Positions 1 through 10,520 of a DNA stretch of 64,000 nucleotides are shown here, one piece after another. Both the position numbers and the translations under genes were made by a program. The stretch comes from Myxococcales bacterium (lineage in GTDB: Bacteria > Myxococcota_A > Polyangia > Haliangiales > Haliangiaceae): the NCBI GenBank assembly GCA_028287135.1, contig JAQBQE010000051.1, positions 152,126 through 216,125 on the forward strand. The letters run 5' to 3'. The notes beneath the pieces were generated by a model, which worked only from the letters and a program-made list of their open reading frames with translations, did no database searches and was not told where the DNA came from. Numbering within the stretch: the stretch's first letter is position 1; every line of letters begins with the position of its first letter.

Positions 1-148
1 CGACCTTGCCCGATCGTTTTTGAAAAAGCGATTACTTTCCGCGAGCAACCTAATGAAAAACACGCGGTACCCGACGGCTAACCCGAATGCCGCTCAGAAA
101 ATTCGCGAGGGGGGTTCTGAAGACCCCAGCGACCGATGAAGCGGCGTC

Positions 149-1072
149 TCACTCTCGAGGACGCGGGTCGATCAGCTGACGGTTCACGCCAGGGTCGACG
201 ACATCGATCCGGCGCGCGATGAAGTCGCGGATCGTCCAGTCGACGAGGTTCGGACGCTCGATGGGAGCGGTGTGAGACGCGTTCGGAATCTCGAGCAGCT
301 CGGCCCCGGGAATCGCCTCCGCCATCGCCCGGCTCCGCTCGGGAGGTGTGAAGCCGTCCCGGCCGCCGGCGACGACCAGCGTGGGCACCTTCACCTCGGG
401 GAGGAGCTCTTCTGCGCTGTGGCGGCCTGCGGACGCCAGCATCGTCACGAACAGCCGGACATCGATCCGCGACATCCCCTCGAGGTAGGGCATGAAGTCC
501 TCCGGCTCGACGAGCTCACGGCGGATCTCCAGCCGGCTCGCGACCTCGTAGGCGAGCCGGGTCGGCAGCAGCGTGCGGCTCAGTCGATTGAGGACCTTCG
601 GCATCCGACCGATCCACTTCTGGATCGTCGGCAGCAGCTCCTCGAGCGTTGCCGATCCCTTGAACGTACGTAATGGATAGGAAGGCGCACCGCACACGAG
701 CACGAGCCCGGCGACCCGGTCGGCGTGGCGCCGATAGGTCTCGAGCGCGACCTGGACACCCATCGAATGACCGACCAGCACTGCACGGTCGACGAGCGCA
801 TCATCGAGGACACACGCGACATCATCCGCGAGGTCCTCGATCGTCACGCGCGCAGCATCCTGCGGAGCAGCCGTGCGGCCATGGCCGCGGTAATGAGGGT
901 GCAGTCCGAACCGCTTCCCGAGATCTGCTCTCAGGTAGCGCCAGACGTACCCATCACACCCGATGCCGTCACAGAGCAGCACCGGTGTCGTGTGGCCCCG
1001 TTCGCCCCACGACTCATAGAAAAGTGGGCTGCCATCGCTGGGCGCAACGGCGTATCCCCACGCCGCCTGCAC
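149..1072 (-). CDS. alpha/beta hydrolase
   Basis: GHSMGVQ nucleophile elbow, RGHGRT segment, C-terminal SHTAPIERP; full-length ORF. Confidence 0.9.
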   Translation of the reverse strand: MQAAWGYAVAPSDGSPLFYESWGERGHTTPVLLCDGIGCDGYVWRYLRADLGKRFGLHPHYRGHGRTAAPQDAARVTIEDLADDVACVLDDALVDRAVLVGHSMGVQVALETYRRHADRVAGLVLVCGAPSYPLRTFKGSATLEELLPTIQKWIGRMPKVLNRLSRTLLPTRLAYEVASRLEIRRELVEPEDFMPYLEGMSRIDVRLFVTMLASAGRHSAEELLPEVKVPTLVVAGGRDGFTPPERSRAMAEAIPGAELLEIPNASHTAPIERPNLVDWTIRDFIARRIDVVDPGVNRQLIDPRPRE

Positions 1073-1082
1073 CGGTCAGCTC

Positions 1083-1283
1083 CTAGGCGATCTCTTTCTC
1101 GTCTTCCTCGCCGGGGAACTCGTTCACCGACGGGTATTTCATGATCTCCTTGCGGGCGATCTTCCACGCCTTCTGGACAATCCATGAAAGAGACCGGTCC
1201 TGCCGGGTCGCTTCGTCTTGGATTTCCTTCAGCATGTCTTCGGGAAAATACAGGGACTGCTTGCGCTTATCGGAGCCGGCCAT
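1083..1283 (-). CDS. small ribbon-helix-helix-like protein (TIGR04563-like, myxobacterial)
   Basis: 66 aa, MAGSDKRKQSLYFPEDMLKEIQDEATRQDRSLSWIVQKAWKIA; recognised by resemblance only. Confidence 0.7.
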   Translation of the reverse strand: MAGSDKRKQSLYFPEDMLKEIQDEATRQDRSLSWIVQKAWKIARKEIMKYPSVNEFPGEEDEKEIA

Positions 1284-1357
1284 ACGGGAGCTAGTTTCGA
1301 TGTCTGCCTACAGGGTGTCAAGACGTCCGCCTCTGTAAGACGATCCGTTCGGGGGGG

Positions 1358-1386
1358 TTGTCATGACCCTCGTGCACCACTATCCT
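1358..1386 (+). promoter_or_regulatory. candidate sigma70-type promoter upstream of the DksA-like gene
   Basis: TTGTCA (1358-1363), 17-nt spacer, TATCCT (1381-1386). Confidence 0.45.
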
Positions 1387-1444
1387 ACCGCGCTTTCGAC
1401 AACGCCGTTTCTCGACGAAGCAGACCCGTTTGGGGGGAATCACC

Positions 1445-1840
1445 GTGAGCACAGCGACCGCCACCGCATCCAAAGCACTCACGAAGAAGGAGCTGAAGAA
1501 GTTTCAGGAGCTGCTGGAGGACAAGCGTAAAGTCGTTCTCGAGCGTGCCCGCCAGATGCTCTCCGAGGGCATGGTGCTCGACGCAAACGATCTCCCGGAC
1601 GAGATGGATCTCGCATCGAGCGAGTACATCCAGTCGTTCGAGTTCCGCCTTCGTGGTCGCGAGAAGAGCCTGCTGACCAAGCTCGACCACGCGCTCAAGA
1701 AGATCGAGGACGGATCGTTCGGGATCTGCGAGATCTGCGAGGAGCCGATCGGCAAGAAGCGCCTCGAGGCGCGGCCCGAGACGAGCCTCTGCATCAAGTG
1801 CAAAGAAGATCAGGAGCGCGAAGAGCGCACGATGGGCTGA
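1445..1840 (+). CDS. TraR/DksA-family C4 zinc finger protein
   Basis: CEICEEPIGKKRLEARPETSLCIKC zinc finger; likely GTG start inside the ORF beginning at 1430. Confidence 0.88.
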   Translation: MSTATATASKALTKKELKKFQELLEDKRKVVLERARQMLSEGMVLDANDLPDEMDLASSEYIQSFEFRLRGREKSLLTKLDHALKKIEDGSFGICEICEEPIGKKRLEARPETSLCIKCKEDQEREERTMG

Positions 1841-1921
1841 TCGTGAACGCTCCCTCGGGGGCGTGATGACAACGGCCCACGAAAGGCGCGAGCGTCATGG
1901 CTCCTCTGCTACCGTGAGGCC

Positions 1922-2446
1922 ATGGCGGATAACGATCCGGACCGCAGGAAGTTCCTGAAGGCCGCGACGTGCGCCGTCGGCACGGGCGTCGGGCTGATGG
2001 TCGCGGTGCCGGTGATCCGGCTCGTCGTCGATCCCGCGACGCGGACGACGGTGACGGGCCCGACCGAGCCGCTCGATCTCGGCAACGTCGATCGGTTTCG
2101 TGTCGGCGCGCCACCACGGCGCGTCGAGGTGATCGCACCGATGGTGAAGGATGGCTGGACCTCGGCGCGCGACGTCGTCCTCGGCGCTGCGTGGATCCGG
2201 CGCACCGAGCCGACGAAGATCGAGGCGCTGTCGGCCGTGTGTCCGCACCTGGGTTGCGCGATCGGCTGGGAGGGCAAGGACTTCCTGTGTCCGTGCCACG
2301 ACAGCCGGTTCTCGGTCACCGGTGAGAAGCAGTCCGGGCCGTCGGAGCGCGGGCTTGACCCGCTTCCCGTCGAGGTCCGGAACGGCCGGCTCCAGCTGAC
2401 GTGGGTCCGCTACAAGCCGGGCAGCGCGACGCGGGAGCAGGTGTGA
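1922..2446 (+). CDS. Rieske 2Fe-2S protein (cytochrome bc complex)
   Basis: RRKFLKAATCAVG Tat-like signal; CPHLGC and CPCHDSRF cluster motifs. Confidence 0.92.
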   Translation: MADNDPDRRKFLKAATCAVGTGVGLMVAVPVIRLVVDPATRTTVTGPTEPLDLGNVDRFRVGAPPRRVEVIAPMVKDGWTSARDVVLGAAWIRRTEPTKIEALSAVCPHLGCAIGWEGKDFLCPCHDSRFSVTGEKQSGPSERGLDPLPVEVRNGRLQLTWVRYKPGSATREQV

Positions 2447-4143
2447 TCCGAGCCTTTCTCCGCGATCGGATCCCGCTCGATCGCAACGGCGCGATGATGG
2501 CCGGTGGCGTCTCGTTCGCCCACGTGTTCGGCACCGTGCTCGTGTTCCTCCTCGGGATCCAGGTGGTCACCGGGATCGCGCTCGCCGCGTTCTACAGCCC
2601 GTCGGCGACCGACGCGTGGGCCTCGGTCGCGTACATCCAGGACCAGGCGAGCCTCGGCTGGCTCGTCCGCGGGCTTCACTATCACGGCGGCTCTGCGCTC
2701 GTGATCGTCGCCGGGATCCACCTGCTCCAGACCGCGATCGCCGGTGCGTACAAGCAGCCGCGCGAGATCGTCTGGTGGCTCGGCGTCGTGTTGCTCGTCC
2801 TGCTGATCGCGTGGTCGATCACCGGCTACTGGCTGCGCTGGGATCAGGCGGGCTACTGGGCGAGCCAGGTCGAGATCGGCATCGCCGCGGGCACGCCCGT
2901 CGTGGGTGGAGCGATCCGTGCGGTCGCGATCGGTGGCAACGAGCCCGGCAACCTGACCCTGACTCGCGCGTACGCGATGCACGTCGTCGCACTCCCCGTG
3001 CTCGTCACGCTTCTCACCGTGTTCCACATCTGGCTGGCGCGTCGTCACGGCACAACGCCCATGCGCGTCGCTCGCAACGCGGTCCCGCGGTGGCCGCAGC
3101 AGACGCTGCGCGACGTGATCGCGATGGCGATCGTGTTCGCCGTGCTCCTCGCCGTGGTGATCGTGACCGGCGGCGCCGACCTCGCAGCGCCCGCGGATCC
3201 CACGCAGGCGTACGACGCGCGGCCGCTGTGGCCCGTGCGCTGGCTGTTCGAGCTTCGCGTGCTCGCGGGCAGTGCCGAGCAGCTCGTCGCGATGGCAGCA
3301 CCCGCGGTGGTCGGCGGGTTCCTCGTCGCGCTGCCGCTGCTCGATCACGGCATGGAGCGCCGTCCTCGCAAGCGCAAGCTGTGGCTCGGTGCGCTCGCAG
3401 GTCTGTTCGCGATGATCGGCGCGCTGACCGTCGCGTCGTTCACGCGCGATGCCAATGACCCGGAGCTCGCGAAGCGCCAGGCCACGTCCGAGGTGCTGGC
3501 GACCCGCGCGCGCAAGCTGGCCGTCGAGAACGGCGTGCCGGTCACCGGCGCGCTCGACGTGTTCAAGACAGCGAGGTTCTGGACGGCGCGCACGCTGTTC
3601 GCTTCGCGGTGCGCGAACTGTCACGACGCCGACAGCAAGGAGCGCAAGGGCCCGGTGATCGCCCCGGGCCACGGCGATCGCGCATGGCTACTGGCGTTTT
3701 TGAAGGCACCGAGCGCGGACCAGTTCTGGGGTCGCACCAAGTTCGCGAAGGCCGAGGCGGCGATGAAGCCGGTCGAGCTCAGCGCGACCGATCTCGCCGA
3801 TCTGGTCGAGATGCTCTACGCCGAGAGCGGTGCCGAGGACCTCGACATCAAGAAGCGCGATCGCGGTCTCAACCTGTTCGAGAGCGCGTGCACCGATTGC
3901 CACGCTCGCGATGAAGGCTCCCCCGGTGCTGCCGGCCCGTCGCTCGCCGGACTCGGCAGCCGCTCCTACTACCTGAGCGTCATCAGCAATCCGAAGTCGG
4001 CACTGCATATGGGACCCGCTAACAGCGAGATGCCGCGCTTCGATCGCGAGCTGACGGTCGTCGAGCGCGACGCCTTGGCCGAGTACCTCGTGTGGTTGCG
4101 TACCGCGAGCACGCAGGATCTGATCGGTCTCGGCCCGCTCTGA
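2443..4143 (+). CDS. cytochrome b fused to a C-terminal diheme cytochrome c domain
   Basis: cytochrome b-like TM helices with paired His; CANCH and CTDCH heme c motifs; GTG start overlaps the Rieske stop (GTGA). Confidence 0.88.
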   Translation: MIRAFLRDRIPLDRNGAMMAGGVSFAHVFGTVLVFLLGIQVVTGIALAAFYSPSATDAWASVAYIQDQASLGWLVRGLHYHGGSALVIVAGIHLLQTAIAGAYKQPREIVWWLGVVLLVLLIAWSITGYWLRWDQAGYWASQVEIGIAAGTPVVGGAIRAVAIGGNEPGNLTLTRAYAMHVVALPVLVTLLTVFHIWLARRHGTTPMRVARNAVPRWPQQTLRDVIAMAIVFAVLLAVVIVTGGADLAAPADPTQAYDARPLWPVRWLFELRVLAGSAEQLVAMAAPAVVGGFLVALPLLDHGMERRPRKRKLWLGALAGLFAMIGALTVASFTRDANDPELAKRQATSEVLATRARKLAVENGVPVTGALDVFKTARFWTARTLFASRCANCHDADSKERKGPVIAPGHGDRAWLLAFLKAPSADQFWGRTKFAKAEAAMKPVELSATDLADLVEMLYAESGAEDLDIKKRDRGLNLFESACTDCHARDEGSPGAAGPSLAGLGSRSYYLSVISNPKSALHMGPANSEMPRFDRELTVVERDALAEYLVWLRTASTQDLIGLGPL

Positions 4144-4149
4144 TCGCGA

Positions 4150-4941
4150 TCAGGATGCGCTGACGACGAGCACGAGATATCTGACCTCGATCTCGAGGTT
4201 GTTCGTCGCAAACGAGAAGTCTTCCCCGCCGGAATAGGCCGGCGCGGACCCGCTCTCCGTGTACATCTCGCCGGGCCAGCCTCCGTCCATCGTCACCGAC
4301 GGTGTGGGAGGACCGACCATGGTGTCCTGCAGGAACACGGCCCCGAGGTGCACTCCGTTCGGTAGCGGCGTGCTGTCGAGCGATCGGTAGCTGGTCCCGT
4401 CGAACGAGCCTGCCGAGGCCCGTGAGACCCCGCCGATCTCGTTGAGCTCGACGAAGTACCCGGTGGTGGACGACGAGTCGTTCACGCCGAGAGCGAGCTG
4501 GTGCTGCACGGAGCCGCCGAGCTTCGCGAGAATATCGATCCCGAGCGCGATCCTGATATCGGAGACCTGTCCCGTGACGAACCCGGATCCGGTCCCGATC
4601 CCGTCGTAGTGGATCGAGTCGGCACCCTGCGTCCACGTGCCCGGTCCACCGAGTGTCATCGGCTGATCGCCCGGCATGAACGTGAACAGCGTCAGGGTCT
4701 GGCGTGGGTTCGTCGGCTCCGGATCGCAGTCGTCGCCGACGCGGTCCCCGTCACCATCGTCGTGAGGACCGGGCAGATGCGGGCACAGGTCGTCGACATT
4801 CGCGATGCCGTCGCCGTCCTCGTCATGTCCGATCGGCGCGGTGCTGTCCACGCCGGCATCGGTCGTGTCGAAGCCGATCCGACCGCATCCTGCGAGAAGG
4901 AGCGCGATGACGGCGGGTCCGTGCACGACGCACCGTAACAC
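4150..4941 (-). CDS. lipoprotein with thrombospondin type-3-like Asp-rich repeat
   Basis: lipobox LLAGCGRIGFD; DEDGDGIANVDDLCP...DDGDGDRVGDDCDPEP. Confidence 0.75.
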   Translation of the reverse strand: MLRCVVHGPAVIALLLAGCGRIGFDTTDAGVDSTAPIGHDEDGDGIANVDDLCPHLPGPHDDGDGDRVGDDCDPEPTNPRQTLTLFTFMPGDQPMTLGGPGTWTQGADSIHYDGIGTGSGFVTGQVSDIRIALGIDILAKLGGSVQHQLALGVNDSSSTTGYFVELNEIGGVSRASAGSFDGTSYRSLDSTPLPNGVHLGAVFLQDTMVGPPTPSVTMDGGWPGEMYTESGSAPAYSGGEDFSFATNNLEIEVRYLVLVVSAS

Positions 4942-4973
4942 TCCGGGGCTCGTGATTTGCAGAGCTGCATCCC

Positions 4974-5780
4974 ATGAGATTCAGGACCGCAGGCTCGTCG
5001 AGCGAGGGCACGGAGCGCGCCGCGTCGCCCGGGCGTGCGGCGGCGCACGTCGGTCTGCGCGAAGCGACGGGTGAGGCGATCGGTCGGTGGTGGGCGCCGG
5101 CGGTGGCGACCGTCAGCCGGGTCCGGAAGGCGCGGATGTTCCATCCGAGCGGTCACACGTTCGTCGGGCGGTGCGAGCCGGTGGAGGACTCGTCGTTCGC
5201 GGCGCTCGCCGACCGACTCGAAGGCAGGGTGCTCGCGCGCTGCTCGTCGGCGCTGTGGCGGGCCGAGCTGCCGTGGCTCGATGTCCTCGGGATCGGACTG
5301 CGGATCCGTCCCGGCCGCGGGCCCGCGCTCGATCATCAGGCGACCCGTGGCGATCAGGATCTCCTGTTCGCGACGATCCGCAGTCCGCTGACGATGTTCG
5401 CGTCCCCGTTCACGACGGATGCGCGCGACATCACCGGCAACCAGTACTGGGCCGTGTCGCCGTTCCTGGCGGAGCCGATCGGACGCGTCAAGCTGCGGCT
5501 ACGTCCGGTGGCGCCCGTGCATGCTCGCGGGTCACGCTCGGCGCGGCTGCGGGCGGCGGTGGATGCCGGCCGTGCAGCGTGGTGGCTCGAGGCACGACGG
5601 ACGCTCACGGTGGGCTGGCATCCGGTCGCGCGCATCGTGCTCCAGCGCGAAGCAGCGATCGATCAGGCGGCGCTCCGGTTCGACCCGTTCCGCACGGGGC
5701 TTGGCATCGAGCCGGTGGGACTCGTCCATGCGATCCGGCGCGCGGCCTACGCCGCGAGCCAGCAGGCGCGCCCGCACTGA
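4974..5780 (+). CDS. hypothetical protein, possibly catalase-superfamily-like
   Basis: 268 aa; MFHPSGHTFVG, GDQDLLFATIRSPLTMFASPFTTDARDITGNQYWAVSPF; family call tentative. Confidence 0.55.
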   Translation: MRFRTAGSSSEGTERAASPGRAAAHVGLREATGEAIGRWWAPAVATVSRVRKARMFHPSGHTFVGRCEPVEDSSFAALADRLEGRVLARCSSALWRAELPWLDVLGIGLRIRPGRGPALDHQATRGDQDLLFATIRSPLTMFASPFTTDARDITGNQYWAVSPFLAEPIGRVKLRLRPVAPVHARGSRSARLRAAVDAGRAAWWLEARRTLTVGWHPVARIVLQREAAIDQAALRFDPFRTGLGIEPVGLVHAIRRAAYAASQQARPH

Positions 5781-5810
5781 CCAGCGGCGTACTATGCTGC
5801 GCGCTCCAAG

Positions 5811-7466
5811 ATGCCGATCGTACCGACGTTCGCCTTCCAAGAGATTCTCGAATCCGGTCACCACCACGACACGCCGTACAAGAAGCTGACGGGCGACTTC
5901 GTCTCGAGCTTCGAGGCGAACGGAAGGAGCTTCCTCGAGGTCCAGCCCGAGGCCCTGACGCTGTTGACGCGGACGGCGATGCGAGACATCGCGCACCTGT
6001 TGCGGCCCGGGCACCTCGCGCAGCTCCGCGCGATCCTCGACGACAAGGAGGCCTCGCCCAACGATCACTTCGTTGCCCTCGAGCTGCTCAAGAACGCGAA
6101 CATCGCCGCCGGCGGCATCCTCCCCGGATGCCAGGACACCGGCACGGCGATCGTCATGGGCAAGCGCGGGCAGCAGGTCCTGACCGCGGGTGGTGACGAG
6201 GCCGCGATCGCGCGCGGCGTGTTCGACACCTACGCGGAGTCGAACCTCCGCTACTCGCAGGTCGCGCCGCTCGACATGTTCGAGGAGAAGAACACCGGCA
6301 ATAATCTGCCAGCGCAGATCGAGCTCTACGCCACCGACGGCGACGAGTATCACTTCCTGTTCATGGCGAAGGGCGGTGGCTCGGCGAACAAGAGCATGTT
6401 GTTCCAGGAGACCAAGGCGCTGCTCAATCCGAAGAGCCTCGCCGCGTTCCTCGACCAGAAGCTGCGCTCGCTCGGCACCGCAGCGTGCCCGCCGTACCAC
6501 CTCGCCGTCGTGATCGGCGGGACCAGCGCCGAGCAGACGCTCAAGGTCGCGAAGCTCGCCTCCGCGCGCTACCTCGACGAGCTGCCGACCTCCGGCAACA
6601 GCCTCGGTCGCGCGTTCCGCGATCTCGAGTGGGAGCAGAAGGTCCTCGAGATCGCACGGACGACCGGCATCGGCGCGCAGTTCGGCGGCAAGTACTTCGC
6701 GCACGATGCGCGCGTGATCCGGCTGCCCCGCCATGGCGCGAGCTGCCCGGTCGCGCTCGCAGTCTCGTGCTCGGCCGATCGTCAGGCGCTCGGCAAGATC
6801 ACGCGTGAGGGCGTGTTCCTCGAGCAGCTCGAGATCGATCCGGCCAAGTACCTCCCCGAGCCGAGCGAGGGGGACCTCGAGGGCGAGGTCGTGAAGATCG
6901 ATCTGACGATGCCGATGAGCGAGATCCGCGCGCTGCTGTCTCGCTATCCGATCAAGACGCGGCTGTCGCTGAGCGGCCCGTTGATCGTCGCGCGCGACAT
7001 CGCTCACGCCAAGCTCAAGGAGCGGATCGATCGTGGCGAGGGCCTGCCGCAGTACATGAAGGATCACTGCGTCTACTACGCGGGTCCGGCGAAGACGCCG
7101 GTCGGCTACGCGTCGGGCTCGTTCGGGCCAACCACCGCGGGCCGCATGGACAGCTACGTCGATCTACTCCAGGAGCACGGCGGCAGCATGGTGATGCTCG
7201 CGAAGGGCAACCGCAGCCAGCAGGTCACCGATGCGTGCAAGAAGCACGGTGGGTTCTATCTCGGCTCGATCGGCGGACCGGCGGCGCGGCTCGCGCAGGA
7301 CTGCATCAAGAAGGTCGAGGTCCACGAGTACGCCGAGCTCGGGATGGAGGCGGTGTGGAAGATCGACGTCGTCGATTTCCCCGCGTTCATCGTCGTCGAC
7401 GACAAAGGCAACGACTTCTTCTCGGGCATCACTGGCAGCGGGGGGAAGAAGCTTCAGGTGCGCTGA
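5811..7466 (+). CDS. fumA: class I (Fe-S) fumarate hydratase
   Basis: [70 protein letters not shown]. Confidence 0.92.
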   Translation: MPIVPTFAFQEILESGHHHDTPYKKLTGDFVSSFEANGRSFLEVQPEALTLLTRTAMRDIAHLLRPGHLAQLRAILDDKEASPNDHFVALELLKNANIAAGGILPGCQDTGTAIVMGKRGQQVLTAGGDEAAIARGVFDTYAESNLRYSQVAPLDMFEEKNTGNNLPAQIELYATDGDEYHFLFMAKGGGSANKSMLFQETKALLNPKSLAAFLDQKLRSLGTAACPPYHLAVVIGGTSAEQTLKVAKLASARYLDELPTSGNSLGRAFRDLEWEQKVLEIARTTGIGAQFGGKYFAHDARVIRLPRHGASCPVALAVSCSADRQALGKITREGVFLEQLEIDPAKYLPEPSEGDLEGEVVKIDLTMPMSEIRALLSRYPIKTRLSLSGPLIVARDIAHAKLKERIDRGEGLPQYMKDHCVYYAGPAKTPVGYASGSFGPTTAGRMDSYVDLLQEHGGSMVMLAKGNRSQQVTDACKKHGGFYLGSIGGPAARLAQDCIKKVEVHEYAELGMEAVWKIDVVDFPAFIVVDDKGNDFFSGITGSGGKKLQVR

Positions 7467-7469
7467 TCG

Positions 7470-7910
7470 TCAGGGCAGGGTCGGCGGGATCGCGGGGACC
7501 TCACCGGTCACGAGCTGGCGGCGGACGCGCTGCGAGAGCGTGCGTGCAGCGTCGGCGGCACTGTCCTCGACGCGGAGCACCAGCCAGCGCTCGCCCAGAT
7601 CGAGGCCGAGCCAGTAGCGCGGGTGGAGCCACCGCCACAGCCCGAGCCCGGCGGCGACCAGCAGCAAGGCGACGCCGATGTACGGCGGGCCCTCGTACAT
7701 CCACACGACCGAGAGCACCGCGAGCAGCACGGCGCCGAGGCTCCAGCGTTTCTCGAGCCAGGTGACGTCGCGGACGTCATGAACCGTGGTCGCGATGTTC
7801 TCCGGCTGATCCGCCCCCCGCGTCGCGCGCCAGGTCAACGTGGCTCCGGTGACGGACAGCGTTGCCGCGCGCTGGTAGGCGCGGCCGGTGATCACGATCT
7901 CCCGGGCCAT
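7470..7910 (-). CDS. small membrane protein (about 146 aa)
   Basis: MAREIVITGRAYQRAATLSV start with two hydrophobic helices; rest of the 7470..9434 ORF is antisense to the Hsp70 gene. Confidence 0.65.
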   Translation of the reverse strand: MAREIVITGRAYQRAATLSVTGATLTWRATRGADQPENIATTVHDVRDVTWLEKRWSLGAVLLAVLSVVWMYEGPPYIGVALLLVAAGLGLWRWLHPRYWLGLDLGERWLVLRVEDSAADAARTLSQRVRRQLVTGEVPAIPPTLP

Positions 7911-7982
7911 CCTGAACAGCTCCCACAGGATAGCGGTATCTCGCCAGCTAGTAAATCTCGCCGCGATCGCCGACGGTGGCGC

Positions 7983-9218
7983 ATGTTCGTCGGCATCGAT
8001 TTCGGCACCACGAACTCCGCGGTCGGCATTGCCTCGGAGAACGGAGATGTGCGGCTCGTCCCGCTTCCTGGCCCCGGAGGGGCGCAGACCCACTGGCGGA
8101 CCGTCCTGTTCTTCGAGTCCGGCGGCGGGTTGACGGCCGGCGCACCCGCGATCGCGCGCTACCTCGAGACCGAAGGCGATGGCCGGCTCGTGCAATCGAT
8201 CAAGTCGCACCTCGCGAGCGCGTCGTTCACGAAGACCGGGATCATGGGCCGGCGGTGGAGCCTCGAGGACATGATCGCGGCGTACCTGCGGCTGATCCGC
8301 GAGGCATCGAAGGTCGATCTCGGCACCCGCTGCGTGGTCGGCCGCCCGGTTCGCTACTGGGGAGCGGACGACGACGAGGACGACAAGCTCGCGCTCGATC
8401 GGATGCGCACCGCCCTCGCATCCGCGGGCTTCGACGAGGTGATCTTCGAGTACGAGCCGGTCGGTGCGGCAGCCCGCTATGCAGCGCGCCTGACCAGGGA
8501 GGAGCTGATCGTGGTCGCCGACTTCGGCGGTGGCACGACCGACTTCTCGGTCGTCCGCGTCGGCCCCGGAAACGCGGGCAAGGTGCTCGCGAACGGTGGT
8601 ATCGGCGTCTCCGGTGACGCGTTCGATGCGCGCGTGATCGACGCAGTCGTGGCTCCCGCGCTCGGCCGCGGCACGCGCTACCGCGACGAGCTCGGTGGCG
8701 AGGCACCGGTGCCGGCGTGGCTCTATGGCCATCTCCGGCGCTGGCACTATCTGTCGTTCCTCAAGCAGGAGTCGACGATGCGGCTGCTCGAGCGAGTGGC
8801 CCACGGTGCCATCGATCCCGTGAAGTTCGAACGGCTGGTGCGCGTCGTCGACGAGGACCTCGGTCTCGTCCTCCACCGTGCGGTCGAAGGCGCGAAGGTC
8901 CGGCTGTCGGCGCGCGATCAGGACTCGGTCGCGTTCGATGCGATCGAGCTCGATCTGCCGATCACGCGTGCCGGGTTCGATAGCTGGATCGCCGAGGACC
9001 TCACGGCGATCGACGCGGTGCTCGAGGACGTCCTCGCACGCGCTGGCGTCGAGGCCACCGCGATCGATCGCGTGTTCGCGACCGGTGGTAGCTCGCTCGT
9101 TCCCGCCGTGCGCGGGCGGCTCGCGGGGCGGTTCGGGATCGAGAAGCTCGTCGGTGGCGAGGAGCTGACCAGCGTGGCGTGGGGCCTCGCGGCGCGTGCA
9201 CGTCAGCTGTTCGGCTGA
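7983..9218 (+). CDS. Hsp70-family (YegD-like) chaperone
   Basis: MFVGIDFGTTNSAVG, VVADFGGGTTDFSVVRVG, FATGGSSLVPAVRGRL. Confidence 0.9.
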   Translation: MFVGIDFGTTNSAVGIASENGDVRLVPLPGPGGAQTHWRTVLFFESGGGLTAGAPAIARYLETEGDGRLVQSIKSHLASASFTKTGIMGRRWSLEDMIAAYLRLIREASKVDLGTRCVVGRPVRYWGADDDEDDKLALDRMRTALASAGFDEVIFEYEPVGAAARYAARLTREELIVVADFGGGTTDFSVVRVGPGNAGKVLANGGIGVSGDAFDARVIDAVVAPALGRGTRYRDELGGEAPVPAWLYGHLRRWHYLSFLKQESTMRLLERVAHGAIDPVKFERLVRVVDEDLGLVLHRAVEGAKVRLSARDQDSVAFDAIELDLPITRAGFDSWIAEDLTAIDAVLEDVLARAGVEATAIDRVFATGGSSLVPAVRGRLAGRFGIEKLVGGEELTSVAWGLAARARQLFG

Positions 9219-9236
9219 ACGTGTTAAACCTCGGCC

Positions 9237-10520
9237 ATGCGCCTCGCCGCTGCTCTGCTCCTGGTGGCTGCTTGTGGTGGTGGTGACGACCGCGGTCCGG
9301 TGGCCTTCACCGACACCGGAGGGACGCTCGAGGTCCCTGGCTGCGGGTACAGCGTGACCACCCGCGTCGGCGCCGAGCCTCCGCGCCTCGCGACCGCCTA
9401 CGTCGGCGAGGATCCGACGCCCCGGCTCGTGCACCTCGGGATCGTCGGCGATCCGAAGACCTCGGTGGTCGCGCAGTGGCGCACCGTCGACGAGACCACG
9501 ACCGCGACCACGCTGCGATACGGCGTCGGAGCGAACCTCGCCGAAAGCGCGCTGACCGAGACCGTCACCGGCATCCAGTGGGCCTACGCGGCCACCGGTT
9601 CGGATCTACCGCGCATGCACCAGGTCCACCTGTGTGGGCTCGAGCCGGGCACGTCGTACAGCTATCAGGTCGGCTCCCCTGGCTCGTTCTCGCCGATCTA
9701 CACGTTCACCACGGCACCCGACATCGTCGCGCACCCCGATGCCGAGGTGCTCTACGCGTTCGTCGGCGACTCGCGGGGTGGCTATGACGTGTGGGGACAG
9801 ATCGTCGCGCAGTACCAGGCGCGGATGCCGGACCTCATCCTCTACTCCGGCGATGCCGTGACGATCGGCATCGTGCAGGAGGAGTGGGATCTGTTCCTCG
9901 CGCGTGGCGAACCGTTATTCGCGCAGGTCCCGGTCGTGATGGCGCACGGCAACCACGAGGTCAACGCCGTCAACTTCTACTCGCAGTTCGCGATGCCGGG
10001 AGATCAGGAGAACTTCGGCTTCGACTACGGGTTTGGCCACATCACCGTCGCCAACGACACCCCGAGCGATTCGGGTGCGCTCACGGGCTCGACGGTCGAG
10101 TTCCTGCGCAGCGACTTCGAGGCGAGCAAGACCGCACGCTGGAAGCTGCTGATGCACCACCAGCCGATGTGGTCGGCGTCGAACCACGGCTCCAACCTGA
10201 CGTTGCAGGCAACGTGGGGACCGGTCGTCGATCAGTACGCGATCGATCTCGTGATCAACGGCCACGAGCACGAGGTCGAGATCACGAAGCCGATGCGCGG
10301 CGGCGCGGTGCAGGCGTCGAATGCGGACGGAACGGTCTATGCCGTGATCGGCGGTGCCGGCGCTCCGCTCTACGCCAACGGTAACGAGTTCTGGACCGAG
10401 TACTCCGAGAAGACCAACGGCGCTTCGATCATCCGGGTGCGCCGCGATCAGCTCGTTCTCGACGCATTCCGCCTCGATGGCAGCGCGATCCCGATGAGCT
10501 TCTCGAAGACCAAGCCGTGA
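9237..10520 (+). CDS. purple acid phosphatase-like metallophosphoesterase lipoprotein
   Basis: lipobox AACGGG; FN3-like region; FVGDSRGG, YSGDAV, AHGNHEVN, LLMHHQP, NGHEHEVE. Confidence 0.88.
   Translation: MRLAAALLLVAACGGGDDRGPVAFTDTGGTLEVPGCGYSVTTRVGAEPPRLATAYVGEDPTPRLVHLGIVGDPKTSVVAQWRTVDETTTATTLRYGVGANLAESALTETVTGIQWAYAATGSDLPRMHQVHLCGLEPGTSYSYQVGSPGSFSPIYTFTTAPDIVAHPDAEVLYAFVGDSRGGYDVWGQIVAQYQARMPDLILYSGDAVTIGIVQEEWDLFLARGEPLFAQVPVVMAHGNHEVNAVNFYSQFAMPGDQENFGFDYGFGHITVANDTPSDSGALTGSTVEFLRSDFEASKTARWKLLMHHQPMWSASNHGSNLTLQATWGPVVDQYAIDLVINGHEHEVEITKPMRGGAVQASNADGTVYAVIGGAGAPLYANGNEFWTEYSEKTNGASIIRVRRDQLVLDAFRLDGSAIPMSFSKTKP

Noticed and set aside
1-148. A/T-rich hairpin ATCGTTTTTGAAAAAGCGAT near the left edge
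   Set aside because: Needs a G-T wobble, and the flanking context is cut off, so no function can be supported.
7911-9434. N-terminal part of the 7470..9434 - strand ORF
   Set aside because: Antisense to the Hsp70 gene; only the last 146 codons look coding.
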